Source of the DNA: Saliniramus fredricksonii
GTDB lineage: Bacteria > Pseudomonadota > Alphaproteobacteria > Rhizobiales > Beijerinckiaceae
Assembly (NCBI RefSeq): GCF_900094735.1
Contig: NZ_FMBM01000001.1
Coordinates: forward strand, 248,001-312,000
Reading direction: 5' to 3'
DNA: 64,000 nucleotides
Of the stretch, positions 34,609-44,218 are shown piece after piece (the first letter of the stretch is position 1; each line of letters begins with the position of its first letter). The notes beneath the pieces were generated by a model. It was not told where the DNA came from. It worked only from the letters and a program-made list of their open reading frames with translations, and made no database searches. The position numbers and the translations under genes were made by a program.

Positions 34609-37600
34609 TCAATACTGCGCCGGACGCGGGCGCAAGCCGGCGAGGCGGAGATACCCGCGCTTCATCCGGCCGAAATCATCGGCGATGCCGAGCATGGCGG
34701 GGACGACGAAGAGAATCACCAGCGCCGCGACCGCCAGACCGAAGCTGAGCGTGATGGCGATGGGGATGAGGAACTGCGCCTGCAGGCTCTGCTCCATGAT
34801 CAGCGGCGCCATGCCCCCCGCCGTGGTCAGCGAAGTCAGCAACACGGCGCGGAAGCGGTCCACGGAGGAGCCCACTGCCGCCGATTCATGCGCCTCGCCC
34901 TGGCGGACGCGCTCATTGTAGCGATCAACCAGCACGATCGAGCCGTTCACCAGAATGCCTGACAGCCCCAGCAATCCGATCATCGAAAGGAAGGCAAACT
35001 GGAAACCGAGCAACCAGTGACCGAGCACGGCCCCGATAAAGCCGAAGGGGATGATCGCCATCACCAGAAGCGGCTGCGTCCAGTTCTGGAAGACGAGCGC
35101 GAGGATCACGTAGATGGCCGCCAGCGCGATGATGGCGCCGAGACCGAGATCGGCAAAAGCGCGACCCTGCGTCTCCGCCTGGCCACCGGTCTGCGTCTGC
35201 ACGCCGAAGCGCTCGCGGATTTCGGGGAGGATCTCCTCTTCGAGCGAAGCACGCACCTCGCCGGCGGGCGTGATGTCGGAATTGACGTCCGCAGTCACGG
35301 AAACCGCAATCTGTCCGTCGCGGCGCTGGATCAGGCCGAAGGCTTCGCGCTCCTCGATCGCCACGACGTCTCCCAGACGCACCATGGCGCCGGAGGGTGT
35401 GCGCAGGGTCATGTCCAGCAGGCCGGCAATATCGCCGATCCGATCGGGCTGTCGCACGCGGATGGTGACTTCCTCGTCCCCGGCGGCGAATCGCATCGCG
35501 ACGACCCCCTGATAGGCGGCACGGACCTGTGAGGCGATCACCTCGGGATCGAGGCCGAGCGCCATGCCGCGCGGGGTCTGACGCAGAATCAGCTCGTTCT
35601 TGCCGAGCGGCGTATCATCCTTGATGCCCGATGCTGCGGGGTAATCGGCCAGACGGTCTTTCAGCAGATCCGCAGCCGCCTTGAGCGTCAGGAGGTCGGC
35701 GCCCGTCAGGCGGATATCGACATCCGAGCCCGGCGGGCCGGATGCGCGGGCACCGATGGAGAACTCGTCGAGACCGGAAAGCGGCGGAACCCCCTCGCGC
35801 AGATAGCGTATCACCTCGGGCGTGCGCAATGTGCGCTCCTCGCCGGGCGTGAGCTCGATATCGATCATGGCGAGATTGGAGCCACGGTCCTGCCCCGCCT
35901 GGCCGAGCCGCGCGTAATGGAAGACCACGACGCGCTCGCCATACTCCTCGCCGAGCCGCGCATCCGTCTCGTCGATCGCCTGTTCGAGGCTGCGCAGATG
36001 CGCGCGCATCCGCTCTTCCGACATGCCCGGCGCGAAGCGCATCTCCGCACTGACGAACTCGGCTTCCGGCGTCGGGAAAAAGGTGAACTGCACCCGCCCG
36101 CCGGCAATCAGCCCGACGGCCAGGATCAGCGCGCCGACGACCAGCGCGACAGTCGCGTACCGCCAGCGTAAGGCAATTGTCGCCAGACGGCGCACCGGCC
36201 CGTTACGGAAGCGATCGACGCCGCGCTCCATGCCCTTGCGGATACGCGCCCAGCGCCCGTCAGGCCCGGATCGTGCCCGTTCCTGCGCCGTGAGCGCATG
36301 GCGCAGATGGGTCGGCAGGACGATGAAGCTCTCGACCAGCGCCGCGCCCAGCGCCACGACCACGACCAGCGGAATCGCCATGATGATCTGCCCGACCACG
36401 CCGGAAATCATGAAAACGGGCAGAAACGCCGCCTGGGTCGTCGTGGTCGCGGCGATCACGGGGACCAGCATGCGCATGGCCGCACCCTCGGCCGCCTCCA
36501 TGGGCGACTTGCCCTGCTCGTGCAGGGTCACCGCATGTTCGCCGACGATGATCGCGTCGTCGACGAGAATGCCCAGCACCAGGATCAGGCCGAGCAGCGA
36601 GATCGCGTTGATGGACTGCCCCGTCGCCCACATCAGGACGAAGGTCGCCAGCAGCGCCACCGGTATCCCCGCCGCCACCCAGAGCGCGACGCGCGTATTC
36701 AGGAAAAGCAGCAGCACCAGAACGATGATCGCCATGCCCATCAGCGCATTCGAACTCAGCGTGGCGATGCGCTGGTCGACCACCTCGGCGCGCACGTCGA
36801 ACAGTTCCGCCGTCACGTTGGGCGGGAGGCCGGCGCGCAGGGTCTCGACGTAATCACGGGCCGCATTCATCGATTCGAGGGTATCGGCACTCTCTGCACG
36901 CTGGATATCGAGCAGAATGGCGGGCTGCCCGTCGTGAAAAAGCCGTACACCGCCGTCACGCATGGCGCTGCGCACCTGCGCGATGTCACGCAACAGGATG
37001 CGCTCGCCGTCGGGCCCTGCGCGGATCTCGATTTCGCCGATACCCTGGGGCCTGTCGGTTCGCGACAGCGTGCGCAGGGTGCGCTCCGCCCCGCCTTCCA
37101 GATTGCCCAGAGGCTGGTTCTGATTGATCGCGGCGATGCGGCGCGCGACCTCGTCGCCGGTCAGGCCGAGCCGGCGCAATTCCCGCGAATCCGCATCGAC
37201 CCAGACCTCGCGGGCGCGTTTGCCGACAAAGCTGATCTTGTCGATCCCGGCATTCAGGAATCCGTCACGCGCTTCACGCGCCACCTCCTGCAGCGCGCGC
37301 TCTTCGATATCGCCATAGATGGCGAGCATCGCCACCGTTTCGAAGAATTCCACACGCGTGATCACCGGGCTCTCGGCGGCGCTGGGCAGGGTGGTGATCC
37401 CCGCCACCGCCTGCTCGACATCGGAGAGCGCCTTGGACATGTCGGCGCCCTCCTCGAATTCGAGGACGATGCGCGCCGAGCCCTCCACCGCATAGGAGGA
37501 AATGTTGTCCACCCGGTCGAGGAAGCGCAGTTCCGGCTCCATCACATCGAGAACGCCGGAGGAGATGTCGTCGGGGCTCGCCCCCTGCCAGGCGACCGTG

Positions 37601-37758
37601 ACGAAGATGGTCGGGATCTGGACCGTGGGGAAGAACTGGGTGTTGAGCCGGCCCAAAGCCAGCAATCCCAGCAGACAGACCGAGATGGCGAGCAGATTCG
37701 CCGCGACGCGGTGATGCAGGAAACCGCGAATGATGCTCTGGAGGAAGCCGCCGCTCAC
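34609..37758 (-). CDS. RND-family efflux pump inner-membrane transporter
   Basis: A 1049-residue proton-driven pump of the AcrB/MexB/MdtBC superfamily. Twelve membrane segments and two large periplasmic loops are evident. Landmarks are FLQSIIRGFLHHRVAANLL at the N-terminus, the VEPELRFLDRVDNISSYAVE-type first loop (starting DVMEPELRFLDR), TM4 region LGLILVLGILVDDAIIVGEH with the DD proton relay, and GLLGLSGILVNGSIVLVDRY in the second half. Most members pump drugs, detergents or metals; HME-specific charged residues are not obvious, so multidrug or unknown substrates are likely. It overlaps the adaptor stop codon by four bases. No outer-membrane channel gene follows. Confidence 0.92.
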   Translation of the reverse strand: MSGGFLQSIIRGFLHHRVAANLLAISVCLLGLLALGRLNTQFFPTVQIPTIFVTVAWQGASPDDISSGVLDVMEPELRFLDRVDNISSYAVEGSARIVLEFEEGADMSKALSDVEQAVAGITTLPSAAESPVITRVEFFETVAMLAIYGDIEERALQEVAREARDGFLNAGIDKISFVGKRAREVWVDADSRELRRLGLTGDEVARRIAAINQNQPLGNLEGGAERTLRTLSRTDRPQGIGEIEIRAGPDGERILLRDIAQVRSAMRDGGVRLFHDGQPAILLDIQRAESADTLESMNAARDYVETLRAGLPPNVTAELFDVRAEVVDQRIATLSSNALMGMAIIVLVLLLFLNTRVALWVAAGIPVALLATFVLMWATGQSINAISLLGLILVLGILVDDAIIVGEHAVTLHEQGKSPMEAAEGAAMRMLVPVIAATTTTQAAFLPVFMISGVVGQIIMAIPLVVVVALGAALVESFIVLPTHLRHALTAQERARSGPDGRWARIRKGMERGVDRFRNGPVRRLATIALRWRYATVALVVGALILAVGLIAGGRVQFTFFPTPEAEFVSAEMRFAPGMSEERMRAHLRSLEQAIDETDARLGEEYGERVVVFHYARLGQAGQDRGSNLAMIDIELTPGEERTLRTPEVIRYLREGVPPLSGLDEFSIGARASGPPGSDVDIRLTGADLLTLKAAADLLKDRLADYPAASGIKDDTPLGKNELILRQTPRGMALGLDPEVIASQVRAAYQGVVAMRFAAGDEEVTIRVRQPDRIGDIAGLLDMTLRTPSGAMVRLGDVVAIEEREAFGLIQRRDGQIAVSVTADVNSDITPAGEVRASLEEEILPEIRERFGVQTQTGGQAETQGRAFADLGLGAIIALAAIYVILALVFQNWTQPLLVMAIIPFGFIGAVLGHWLLGFQFAFLSMIGLLGLSGILVNGSIVLVDRYNERVRQGEAHESAAVGSSVDRFRAVLLTSLTTAGGMAPLIMEQSLQAQFLIPIAITLSFGLAVAALVILFVVPAMLGIADDFGRMKRGYLRLAGLRPRPAQY

Positions 37759-39107
37759 TCACGCACCTCGACGAGCTGGCCGGAAGCCGCCGCACCGAGG
37801 CGCGACACCAGCACCGAAGCGCCATCGGGAATATCGCCCGCGACGATCACCCCCTCGGCGGCAAAGCTGAGCACGGTAACCGGCATGCGCTCCAGCCGGT
37901 CGTCGACAATCAGAAAGACGCTGTCTTCATACAGCGCATCAGGCGGGAGCAATATCGCATCCTCACGCAGGAGATCGGGCATCTCGACCTCGATGAAGGT
38001 GCCGGGGCGCAGAACGTCAAGCGCAGGGTCGTCGAGGGCTGTATCCTCGATATCGATCTTCGCAAAGGCGGCGAAACTCGCATCCGCGACCTGTGGCGCC
38101 ACGCGTGTCACGGTCGCCTCGCGCGTGAGCATGCTGTCACCCGCGCGCCAGATCACCATCACGTCGCTTCCGGTGATCTCGTCATCCGCCGCAAGACGCG
38201 CATATTGGCTATCCGACAATGAAAAACGCGCTTCGAGGCGCTCCGTCGCGACCAGCGTGGCGATGCGTTCATTGCTGCCGATGATCTTGCCTTCCTCGGC
38301 CTGCGGCGCCGAGATCAGCGCGTCGAACGGCGCGCGCAGGACCGTATCGTCGAGATTGCGCTGCGCCTGGGCGACACCGAATTCCAGCCGCGCGATCGCC
38401 GCATCGAGCTGGTCACGCTGGGCTTCGAACACGGCGAGCTGGCTTTCACGGGCCTCCAGCGCCGATTCCGCCTGGGAGAGGCGCAGCAACGCATCGTCGA
38501 GTTGGCGCTCCGGCGCTGCGCCGCGCTCGGTGAGGGTGCGCAGCCGGTCGATTTCGCGTTCGGTGATCGTGAGCTGCTCGCGCGCCCGGGACATTGCCGC
38601 CTCTTCCTGAAGCACACGCGCATCCAGTTCCGCGATGCGGGCCCGGGTCTCGGCGAGATCGGCATTCGCGCGCACGAGCGCGCCCTCGAACGCGAACGGA
38701 TCGATGCGCAGGAGTTCTTCCCCTTGCGCGATGCGCCCGCCCTCGACCAGCTGGTCCGACACCGAAACGACCTGGCCCGCCACCAGCGCGCGCAGGTCGA
38801 CGCTGCGGCCCGCGACGATTTCGCCGTAAAGCGTCAGTGTCGGGCGCAGATCAGCCCGCGCGACCGTTACCGCATCGACGAAACGCGGCTGTTCCGGCTG
38901 ACGCTCCACCGGCACCGTCGGACGCGTGGCCTGCATGTAGGCAAAGCCGGCAAATGCGCCGGCCAGCAGCAGCAGCGGCAGGACGATCATCACGACAAGC
39001 CGCGTCAGTCTCCGCATGCGCTTGCCGAGACCGGCACGCGGTGCACGCGTGTTCGCCAGAAAGGGAGGCTCTTCGCCCGGCCGCGCATCCATCTTCATCG
39101 CATCCAA
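37755..39107 (-). CDS. RND efflux periplasmic adaptor (membrane fusion protein)
   Basis: A 450-residue adaptor linking the RND pump to an outer-membrane channel. A cytoplasmic N-tail precedes one membrane anchor (LVVMIVLPLLLLAGAFAGFA). A barrel/lipoyl half-motif (RSVDLRALVAGQVVSVSDQL) is followed by a long coiled-coil hairpin (residues ~150-230, ARIAELDARVLQEEAAMSRA then DRLRTLTERGAAPERQLDDA). The second lipoyl half is LRAPFDALISAPQAEEGKII. The start at 39107 has several alternative ATGs within ten codons. It is the first gene of the pump operon, transcribed leftward and divergent from the first putative effector gene. Confidence 0.9.
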   Translation of the reverse strand: MDAMKMDARPGEEPPFLANTRAPRAGLGKRMRRLTRLVVMIVLPLLLLAGAFAGFAYMQATRPTVPVERQPEQPRFVDAVTVARADLRPTLTLYGEIVAGRSVDLRALVAGQVVSVSDQLVEGGRIAQGEELLRIDPFAFEGALVRANADLAETRARIAELDARVLQEEAAMSRAREQLTITEREIDRLRTLTERGAAPERQLDDALLRLSQAESALEARESQLAVFEAQRDQLDAAIARLEFGVAQAQRNLDDTVLRAPFDALISAPQAEEGKIIGSNERIATLVATERLEARFSLSDSQYARLAADDEITGSDVMVIWRAGDSMLTREATVTRVAPQVADASFAAFAKIDIEDTALDDPALDVLRPGTFIEVEMPDLLREDAILLPPDALYEDSVFLIVDDRLERMPVTVLSFAAEGVIVAGDIPDGASVLVSRLGAAASGQLVEVRE

Positions 39108-39446
39108 ATTACAAAGGGCGCCTGCCCCAGGGTCGCCGTTTTATGTAACCGCTTCGCCCAGTCTTCGCACCTGCAAAATCACGTAGCTCTACGCAGATGC
39201 GGGCCGCCCGGATCAATCTGCTCATATCGTCTGGTCGCGACAGAATGCAAGGCTTCGGCATGCGGGCAAGCGCTGGCGGCAAATGCCGCGCTGATGCGCG
39301 TCGTTCAGGGCCGCGAAAGTGTCCGATGCAGCGGCGCATCAACGCGCCCAGCGATATCCTTGACAATTTTCAGCTGTTTCATTCAAAATGAGTTTTTAGG
39401 TTTTTCATTTTTGGATTTTCACACTCATGAGTTTTTTTTTGCTTTA
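39108..39446. promoter_or_regulatory. Divergent intergenic region between the efflux operon and effector gene 1
   Basis: About 340 bases. The left two-thirds are GC-rich like the core genome; the last ~80 bases before the effector start switch abruptly to T-rich sequence (TTTTTAGGTTTTTCATTTTT, then a nine-T run at 39432-39440). The T-rich part probably contains the effector promoter. No clear -35/-10 pair, ribosome-binding site or gene is seen. Confidence 0.45.
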
Positions 39447-41882
39447 ATGTCGACGCCGCTGCCGCAAAAGCGCGATACCACATACGATGCTACCGGTCGC
39501 GGCGCCCCCGCTTTCACCAATGCAATGATGACGAAGGGCGCGACCGGTGTGGTGGGGCCGATCCCCCTGCCCTCGCGGTCGGATGTCGATCGCGCGGCAG
39601 CACAGATGTATACCGTGTTCTTCGGCGATGGCGCCGATCATCTCGGCAATGCCGCGCGCCGCAGCTTCGAGCTGCCCTCGCCCCATATCCATCTCGACGG
39701 CGCCATTGTCGGGGTGGCCATCCGCTACCGCGATGAACTCGCGCACATGCGCGCGCAGCATTCCGATGAGGAATTGCGCGCCGTCACCCGCGCCGGGGCG
39801 CAGGCTGCGCTCATTGCGCTCGATCGCGGCGACACCATCGGATTCCTGGCCTCGTTCCAGGCCAACATCTTCACCGCCATGAATGGCAAGAGCGGCGAGA
39901 TCCTGCACGATCGGAACATCGCCGCAAGCGGCAACCTGGTCGGGCCGGACAGGCTGTTCCCGGAATGGGACCCGGAAAACCGCACCCTCGGGCCGCAATC
40001 CCCGGGTCTCGATTTCGAGCCGGGCGGCTGGCAACCGGGTGATCTGCGGCCCGGTGAACTGCAGTCTGATCCGAGGCGGGAAAATCCCATGCCAGACAAT
40101 TTCATGCAGATCGGCCCGTCGCAGTCGCCTCCGCAGAACGGTCTGCAATTCGATCCGCAGGAATTCCAATGGCCCGCGCCGGACGGCCTGACATGGCAGG
40201 ATCCCTCACAAGGGCTGATGCGCCCTATGGAAGCAGCCGCGCGTGACACGCTCGAGCAACACTTCAGGCACATGGAAGACGCGGCGCGCGAGGCCATCGA
40301 ACGCAGCCTCGGCAATTCGCCTTTCCTCACCGGCACCGATCCGATCGCGGAGGCAATCGAGGAGCACGGTCCCCTGATCGAGATCTTCCTGCACGCCCGG
40401 CGCGCGCAAGTCGCGCCCGGCCCGACCGGCGGCGCGCTCCCCACGCTTCCCGCTCCGTCGAGCGCGACGGCGAATGTCCTGCGCCGTCTGCAGCCGGCCA
40501 TGGCGGCCATGGTTGTCAACCGGCTCGGGACGAGCCTCGGTGACGTTCCGCATATCTACCGCGAAGCACTGGCGCAGGCCTTGGTGAAGGGGGACCCGGA
40601 GGATCCGTTCATCGCGCGCGCATCGAAACTCCTCATCGCCACAGCCCGTGCCGCCACAGCCCCCGCATCCACCGCCCGGGACGCTGCGAACAGCGCGCCT
40701 CTCGACGAAGCCGAAACCGCTTTCCTGGATATCCAGATCCGCGAAGGCAGGCTGACGATGGAGCAATTCGCGCATTTCAGGGCCATGAATCCGGACCTGC
40801 GCCCCGCGATCCTGATTCACAGGATCGTCCGTTTCAATGCGGGGGAGGACGTCCCGGGCCTGCGCCTGACGGAGGCCGACCGCCTCCCGGAGATTGACCC
40901 CTCCGCCGATATCGCGCAGCCGGCCGATCTGGTGCATTCCTGGGGGGATATCCGGAGGGTGCTGGACGAACGCTATGGCATGCGCCTCACGGATGCCTCT
41001 CGCGATGCGGTCGTGCGTGGCCTCGCACGCCATTCCGAAGCGGAAATGTGCGCCATCGTCAATGCCGCGATCCCGTATCTGGACCGGATCGAGGCCGCTT
41101 ATCCCGGCCTGCTGGGCGGGCTCTCCTTCACGCCCTATGCACCGAATCCGCCGGCGCCCTACCCGGAAGAACTGGGCCCCTATAATGGCCTCTCGAACAC
41201 ACGGAACGGTACCATCTTCCTGATGACTGTGCTCGATTTCTATCGACGCTCGGCAGATCACGAGACCGATGGTGAGACGAAGTTCATGCTCACGCTGTTT
41301 CACGAGATCGGGCACGCGATTGCCTCGAAGGCACCTGCCGAGGTGCAGGATTTCGGCCTCAATCTGAGTCCGGTCCTCGAAATCCGCAGTCTCGCCTCGA
41401 CCAATGCGGGCGAAGACGCCATGCCGAAGGACGAGGCGCTGGAACGCCTGTTCCCGCATCTGCCACCGGAAAACCGGCTTGCACGGCTGTTCATGCATTA
41501 CCACGTGCGCATCGACGATGCCGAGCGGCTCGCCTTCGAGCATGCCGGCCAGCCCATCCCGGATGCCGTGAGCTACGAGGGCACCTTGCAGGTCTATCGC
41601 GCGCTGCCTGTGGAGGTGACCGAGCTGTTGCCGATGCTCATTTCGAAATACTCGGGCACGAACAACGACGAGGCCTTCGCAGAGGCAGTTGCGCATCATT
41701 TCGCCGACCGGGGCTATGCCTCCTACCCGGACACCATTCTCCCACATTCGACCGAGCGCCCGCGCGGTCCGTTGCCCGGCAATCTGCAGATGCTTCTGGA
41801 GCGCACATTCTTCGTGGCAAGCCGTCGCGAGGGCGTGGCAGGCGCAGCCGCCTATCCGGAATTCTCCGGCGACCACGAGTGA
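39447..41882 (+). CDS. Putative effector/toxin 1: modular protein with zincin metalloprotease domain
   Basis: An 811-residue protein with no signal peptide. Residues ~1-190 match the N-terminus of effector 4: AMMTKGATGVVGPIPLP, the AQMYTVFFGDGADHLGNAAR block, HIHLDGAIVGVAIRYRDELA, and GPDRLFPEWDPENRTLGPQ. A proline/glutamine-rich linker follows. The central module (~280-400) has AAREAIERSLGNSPFLTGTD and VPHIYREALAQALVKGDPED, shared with effectors 3 and 4. The C-terminal domain (~490-811) carries HEIGH at 619-623 and E742-AFAE746, the pattern of zinc metalloproteases of the gluzincin/lethal-factor kind. The target is unknown. The start at 39447 is chosen because the family-like sequence begins there after a T-rich leader; the ribosome-binding site is weak. 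The assignment as effector is an inference. Confidence 0.65.
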   Translation: MSTPLPQKRDTTYDATGRGAPAFTNAMMTKGATGVVGPIPLPSRSDVDRAAAQMYTVFFGDGADHLGNAARRSFELPSPHIHLDGAIVGVAIRYRDELAHMRAQHSDEELRAVTRAGAQAALIALDRGDTIGFLASFQANIFTAMNGKSGEILHDRNIAASGNLVGPDRLFPEWDPENRTLGPQSPGLDFEPGGWQPGDLRPGELQSDPRRENPMPDNFMQIGPSQSPPQNGLQFDPQEFQWPAPDGLTWQDPSQGLMRPMEAAARDTLEQHFRHMEDAAREAIERSLGNSPFLTGTDPIAEAIEEHGPLIEIFLHARRAQVAPGPTGGALPTLPAPSSATANVLRRLQPAMAAMVVNRLGTSLGDVPHIYREALAQALVKGDPEDPFIARASKLLIATARAATAPASTARDAANSAPLDEAETAFLDIQIREGRLTMEQFAHFRAMNPDLRPAILIHRIVRFNAGEDVPGLRLTEADRLPEIDPSADIAQPADLVHSWGDIRRVLDERYGMRLTDASRDAVVRGLARHSEAEMCAIVNAAIPYLDRIEAAYPGLLGGLSFTPYAPNPPAPYPEELGPYNGLSNTRNGTIFLMTVLDFYRRSADHETDGETKFMLTLFHEIGHAIASKAPAEVQDFGLNLSPVLEIRSLASTNAGEDAMPKDEALERLFPHLPPENRLARLFMHYHVRIDDAERLAFEHAGQPIPDAVSYEGTLQVYRALPVEVTELLPMLISKYSGTNNDEAFAEAVAHHFADRGYASYPDTILPHSTERPRGPLPGNLQMLLERTFFVASRREGVAGAAAYPEFSGDHE

Positions 41883-41906
41883 GCCGACACCGCCAGCGCG
41901 CGCACG

Positions 41907-41940
41907 AAAAAGCGCCCCGGGATCGGTCCGGGGCGCTTTT
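41907..41940. terminator. Bidirectional intrinsic terminator between effector genes 1 and 2
   Basis: The stem AAAAAGCGCCCCGG (41907-41920) pairs with CCGGGGCGCTTTT (41928-41940) around a seven-base loop. The A-run on one side and T-run on the other allow termination in both directions, which suits the convergent genes. Confidence 0.88.
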
Positions 41941-41968
41941 CGTCGTGCTCAACCAGCCGGGACAGGCT

Positions 41969-44218
41969 TCACTGCGCCTCGTCGGGCTGCCATTCCGGGG
42001 CCCAGGATGATGTGGGACCGGTATTCCCTCGAGCTTCCCCCATGACATCCCCCGCCCGCTCGCGCAGAAAATCGGGCAGCGGGGCCCCGAGCGTGGTCGA
42101 GATGAAGGGCGCTCCCACCTCGGAGCGTGGTTCAACGGGTTCCCCGCGGAGGAAGAATGCCAGAGTCTCGGCCGCGAATTCGTTATCATTCGTGCGCGCA
42201 TAGAATGTCGCGTATTCGTCTGCGCTATCGCGCGGCGCTTCACTCGGGCGCTGCATGATCCGAAGCGTGCCGGGATGCTCTCGCCATGTCTCCGGAATCC
42301 CCGACGCGTCAGTGATCTCCCCGGGATGCGGGCGCACGATATAATCGCGCCCCAGTCGCTCATATGCCTCGGCCATTGACAAGTCCGGGTAAAGGAAAGC
42401 AAGAGCCACATCGAGCGTTACCGCATCCTCGGAGGCATGGGTACTGAATTGCGTACCGACCTCGATGACGGTTTCGAGGCCTGCCTTGAGATCCTGCATG
42501 GCCGCAGGGGCAACAGAGGTCAGGGCGTGCCCGATTTCATGCGCATACGCATGCTCGGCCATATCGGGATGCGCTTCGCTCGTACCGCTAAGAATCTGCT
42601 GTATCCGCGTCGGTGTTTCGAGGAACATCAGCCCGATATCCGATGCCGTCAGTCCCAGATTGTTGCCCCGCTCCGACAGATCCGCCGGATTGGAGCCGCT
42701 CACGTCGATCTTGAGATTTCTGAGCGCGCCCGGAAACTGCTCTTCGATCCTGGAAAGCAGCGGGAGTAAGGCATTGCCCATCTCGATGACCTGCTCTTCA
42801 CTGCGCGGGAAGACGATCTCGCGCCATTCATCGGGCAGATCCGGATTGCTGAGTATGTCGGTCAGAATGATACCGTATTCCCGCAGTGCCTCCTGGAGTT
42901 CGCCGACCGACTCGACGGTACGGGTCCCGTCCGCCCGTGAGGCATCGGAAACCGCGCCGGCGGGTCTAGCGGGTTGGGTCTCGACGGGCGGGAACGTCGT
43001 GCCCGGGGCAAAAACGCCCGGATCCGGCGGGATTTGTCGCTCTGGCTCGAATGACGGCGTATGGGGCTCGCGGTTAGCGGTATTGTTGTATGGTGGGACG
43101 CCTTGTGCCGTTTGCGGGAAACCCTCTGCATCCGCCGTCCGCCGCCCGTCAGGGCTGCTCGGCGTATCCGGCCCGAGCAGGCCTTCGCGGGTTTCTTCCA
43201 TCGGAGGCGGCATGACGCTGCCATCACGCAGGATGGCGCGCAGTTCCTGCGGCACGCCCTCCAGCTCTCCGGCGTGCCGCAGGATGGCGCGCAGTTCCTG
43301 CGACACGCCGGAGAGCTGGAGGGCGGTCAGCAGCCCCATCGACTGACTCGCCGCCGTGTCTGCGTCGAAGAATCCGGCTTCATGCAGGTTTGCGTATTCC
43401 TCCCTGACCTGCGCGAGGGTCCCTTCGATGGTCAACAGCTGTGGCGCGCCGTCGGGATCGGTCGCCAGTGTCATGACCCGGATCCTGTCCTCCGGCCCGG
43501 CCCCGGCGTTGAAATCGGCGACATCGCGAAATGCGGCGCTGATCGCGGATGTCTCGGTCGGTTGACCGCCGCCAGCGCGGGTCTCGCGATCATATCCGGG
43601 CAGATCCGGAATGGTCAGGATGACACCGGGCGTCGTGGCGGGGAGGGTGTCGCCAAAACGATAATTCCCCAGGGTTTGCGGGGTCACGGCCGGGCGCGCC
43701 CCGGCTTGCGCGCCATCCGGGAGAAAGTCCGGATTGATGAAGAGGCTGCCGTCTTCGCGCAAGATGGCGATAATGACGTTGGGATCATCCGCCAAGACCA
43801 TCATGCGCCGTCCGTCGGGGAGGGTCTCCCAGGCAATGTGACCGTCGAAGGTCACGCCCTCCTCGGCCAGGGCGCGCATCAGCGCGGCCATGTCATCCGG
43901 ATTGGCGGTCGATTGCGCCATGGCGAGTTCGGTGAGAAGCGTCGCAACGCCGCCCGCGAGGCGCGCCGCACCGGCACCGAGCGGAACGGCCATGCCCTCC
44001 ATGCCCAGCCGCCGCAGTGCTTCCAGAACGCCCTGCCCGACGAGTTCGCCCGCAGGCGCCGCAGCCTGAGCGACGAGCGGCTGGCCAGCCGTCGGGCTGG
44101 TCAGCGATGTTGGCCCTGCTGCCTTGGTCATGGATGAGGCAAACGCAGCATGAGAAGCACCGGAAGCGTCGGAGACCTTGCCGCCGGCAAGCGGGGAAAA
44201 CGAAACGGATAATGTCAT
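41969..44218 (-). CDS. Putative effector/toxin 2: modular protein with zincin metalloprotease domain
   Basis: A 749-residue protein on the minus strand, convergent with effector gene 1. The N-terminus has SMTKAAGPTSLTSPTAG, echoing the MTKxA(x)G element of effectors 1 and 4, then an Ala/Gly-rich helical region (~50-110). The middle has a 17-residue tandem repeat around QELRAILR (see 43228-43323) and a Pro-rich linker. The C-terminal domain starts near VGELQEALREYGIILTDI, comparable with ERYGMRLTD in effector 1. It carries HEIGH at 560-564, with E680 and E684 in NEFAAETLAFF as likely third ligand/helix. No signal peptide or immunity gene is apparent. The start at 44218 is preferred; an ATG at 44230 is in frame. 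Confidence 0.62.
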   Translation of the reverse strand: MTLSVSFSPLAGGKVSDASGASHAAFASSMTKAAGPTSLTSPTAGQPLVAQAAAPAGELVGQGVLEALRRLGMEGMAVPLGAGAARLAGGVATLLTELAMAQSTANPDDMAALMRALAEEGVTFDGHIAWETLPDGRRMMVLADDPNVIIAILREDGSLFINPDFLPDGAQAGARPAVTPQTLGNYRFGDTLPATTPGVILTIPDLPGYDRETRAGGGQPTETSAISAAFRDVADFNAGAGPEDRIRVMTLATDPDGAPQLLTIEGTLAQVREEYANLHEAGFFDADTAASQSMGLLTALQLSGVSQELRAILRHAGELEGVPQELRAILRDGSVMPPPMEETREGLLGPDTPSSPDGRRTADAEGFPQTAQGVPPYNNTANREPHTPSFEPERQIPPDPGVFAPGTTFPPVETQPARPAGAVSDASRADGTRTVESVGELQEALREYGIILTDILSNPDLPDEWREIVFPRSEEQVIEMGNALLPLLSRIEEQFPGALRNLKIDVSGSNPADLSERGNNLGLTASDIGLMFLETPTRIQQILSGTSEAHPDMAEHAYAHEIGHALTSVAPAAMQDLKAGLETVIEVGTQFSTHASEDAVTLDVALAFLYPDLSMAEAYERLGRDYIVRPHPGEITDASGIPETWREHPGTLRIMQRPSEAPRDSADEYATFYARTNDNEFAAETLAFFLRGEPVEPRSEVGAPFISTTLGAPLPDFLRERAGDVMGEARGNTGPTSSWAPEWQPDEAQ
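43228..43323. repeat. Direct repeat and 20-bp inverted repeat inside effector gene 2
   Basis: A 24-bp segment containing GGATGGCGCGCAGTTCCTGC occurs at 43228-43251 and again at 43279-43302 (51-bp period, 17 codons). Overlapping it, CCCTCCAGCTCTCCGGCGTG (43257-43276) is perfectly complementary to CACGCCGGAGAGCTGGAGGG (43304-43323), enclosing a 27-base loop. The RNA would form a very stable hairpin within the coding sequence. Confidence 0.9.

Noticed and set aside
38502-39446. Upstream extension of effector 1 into the efflux adaptor gene
   Set aside because: It runs antisense to the adaptor gene and across the T-rich spacer; the family sequence starts at 39447.
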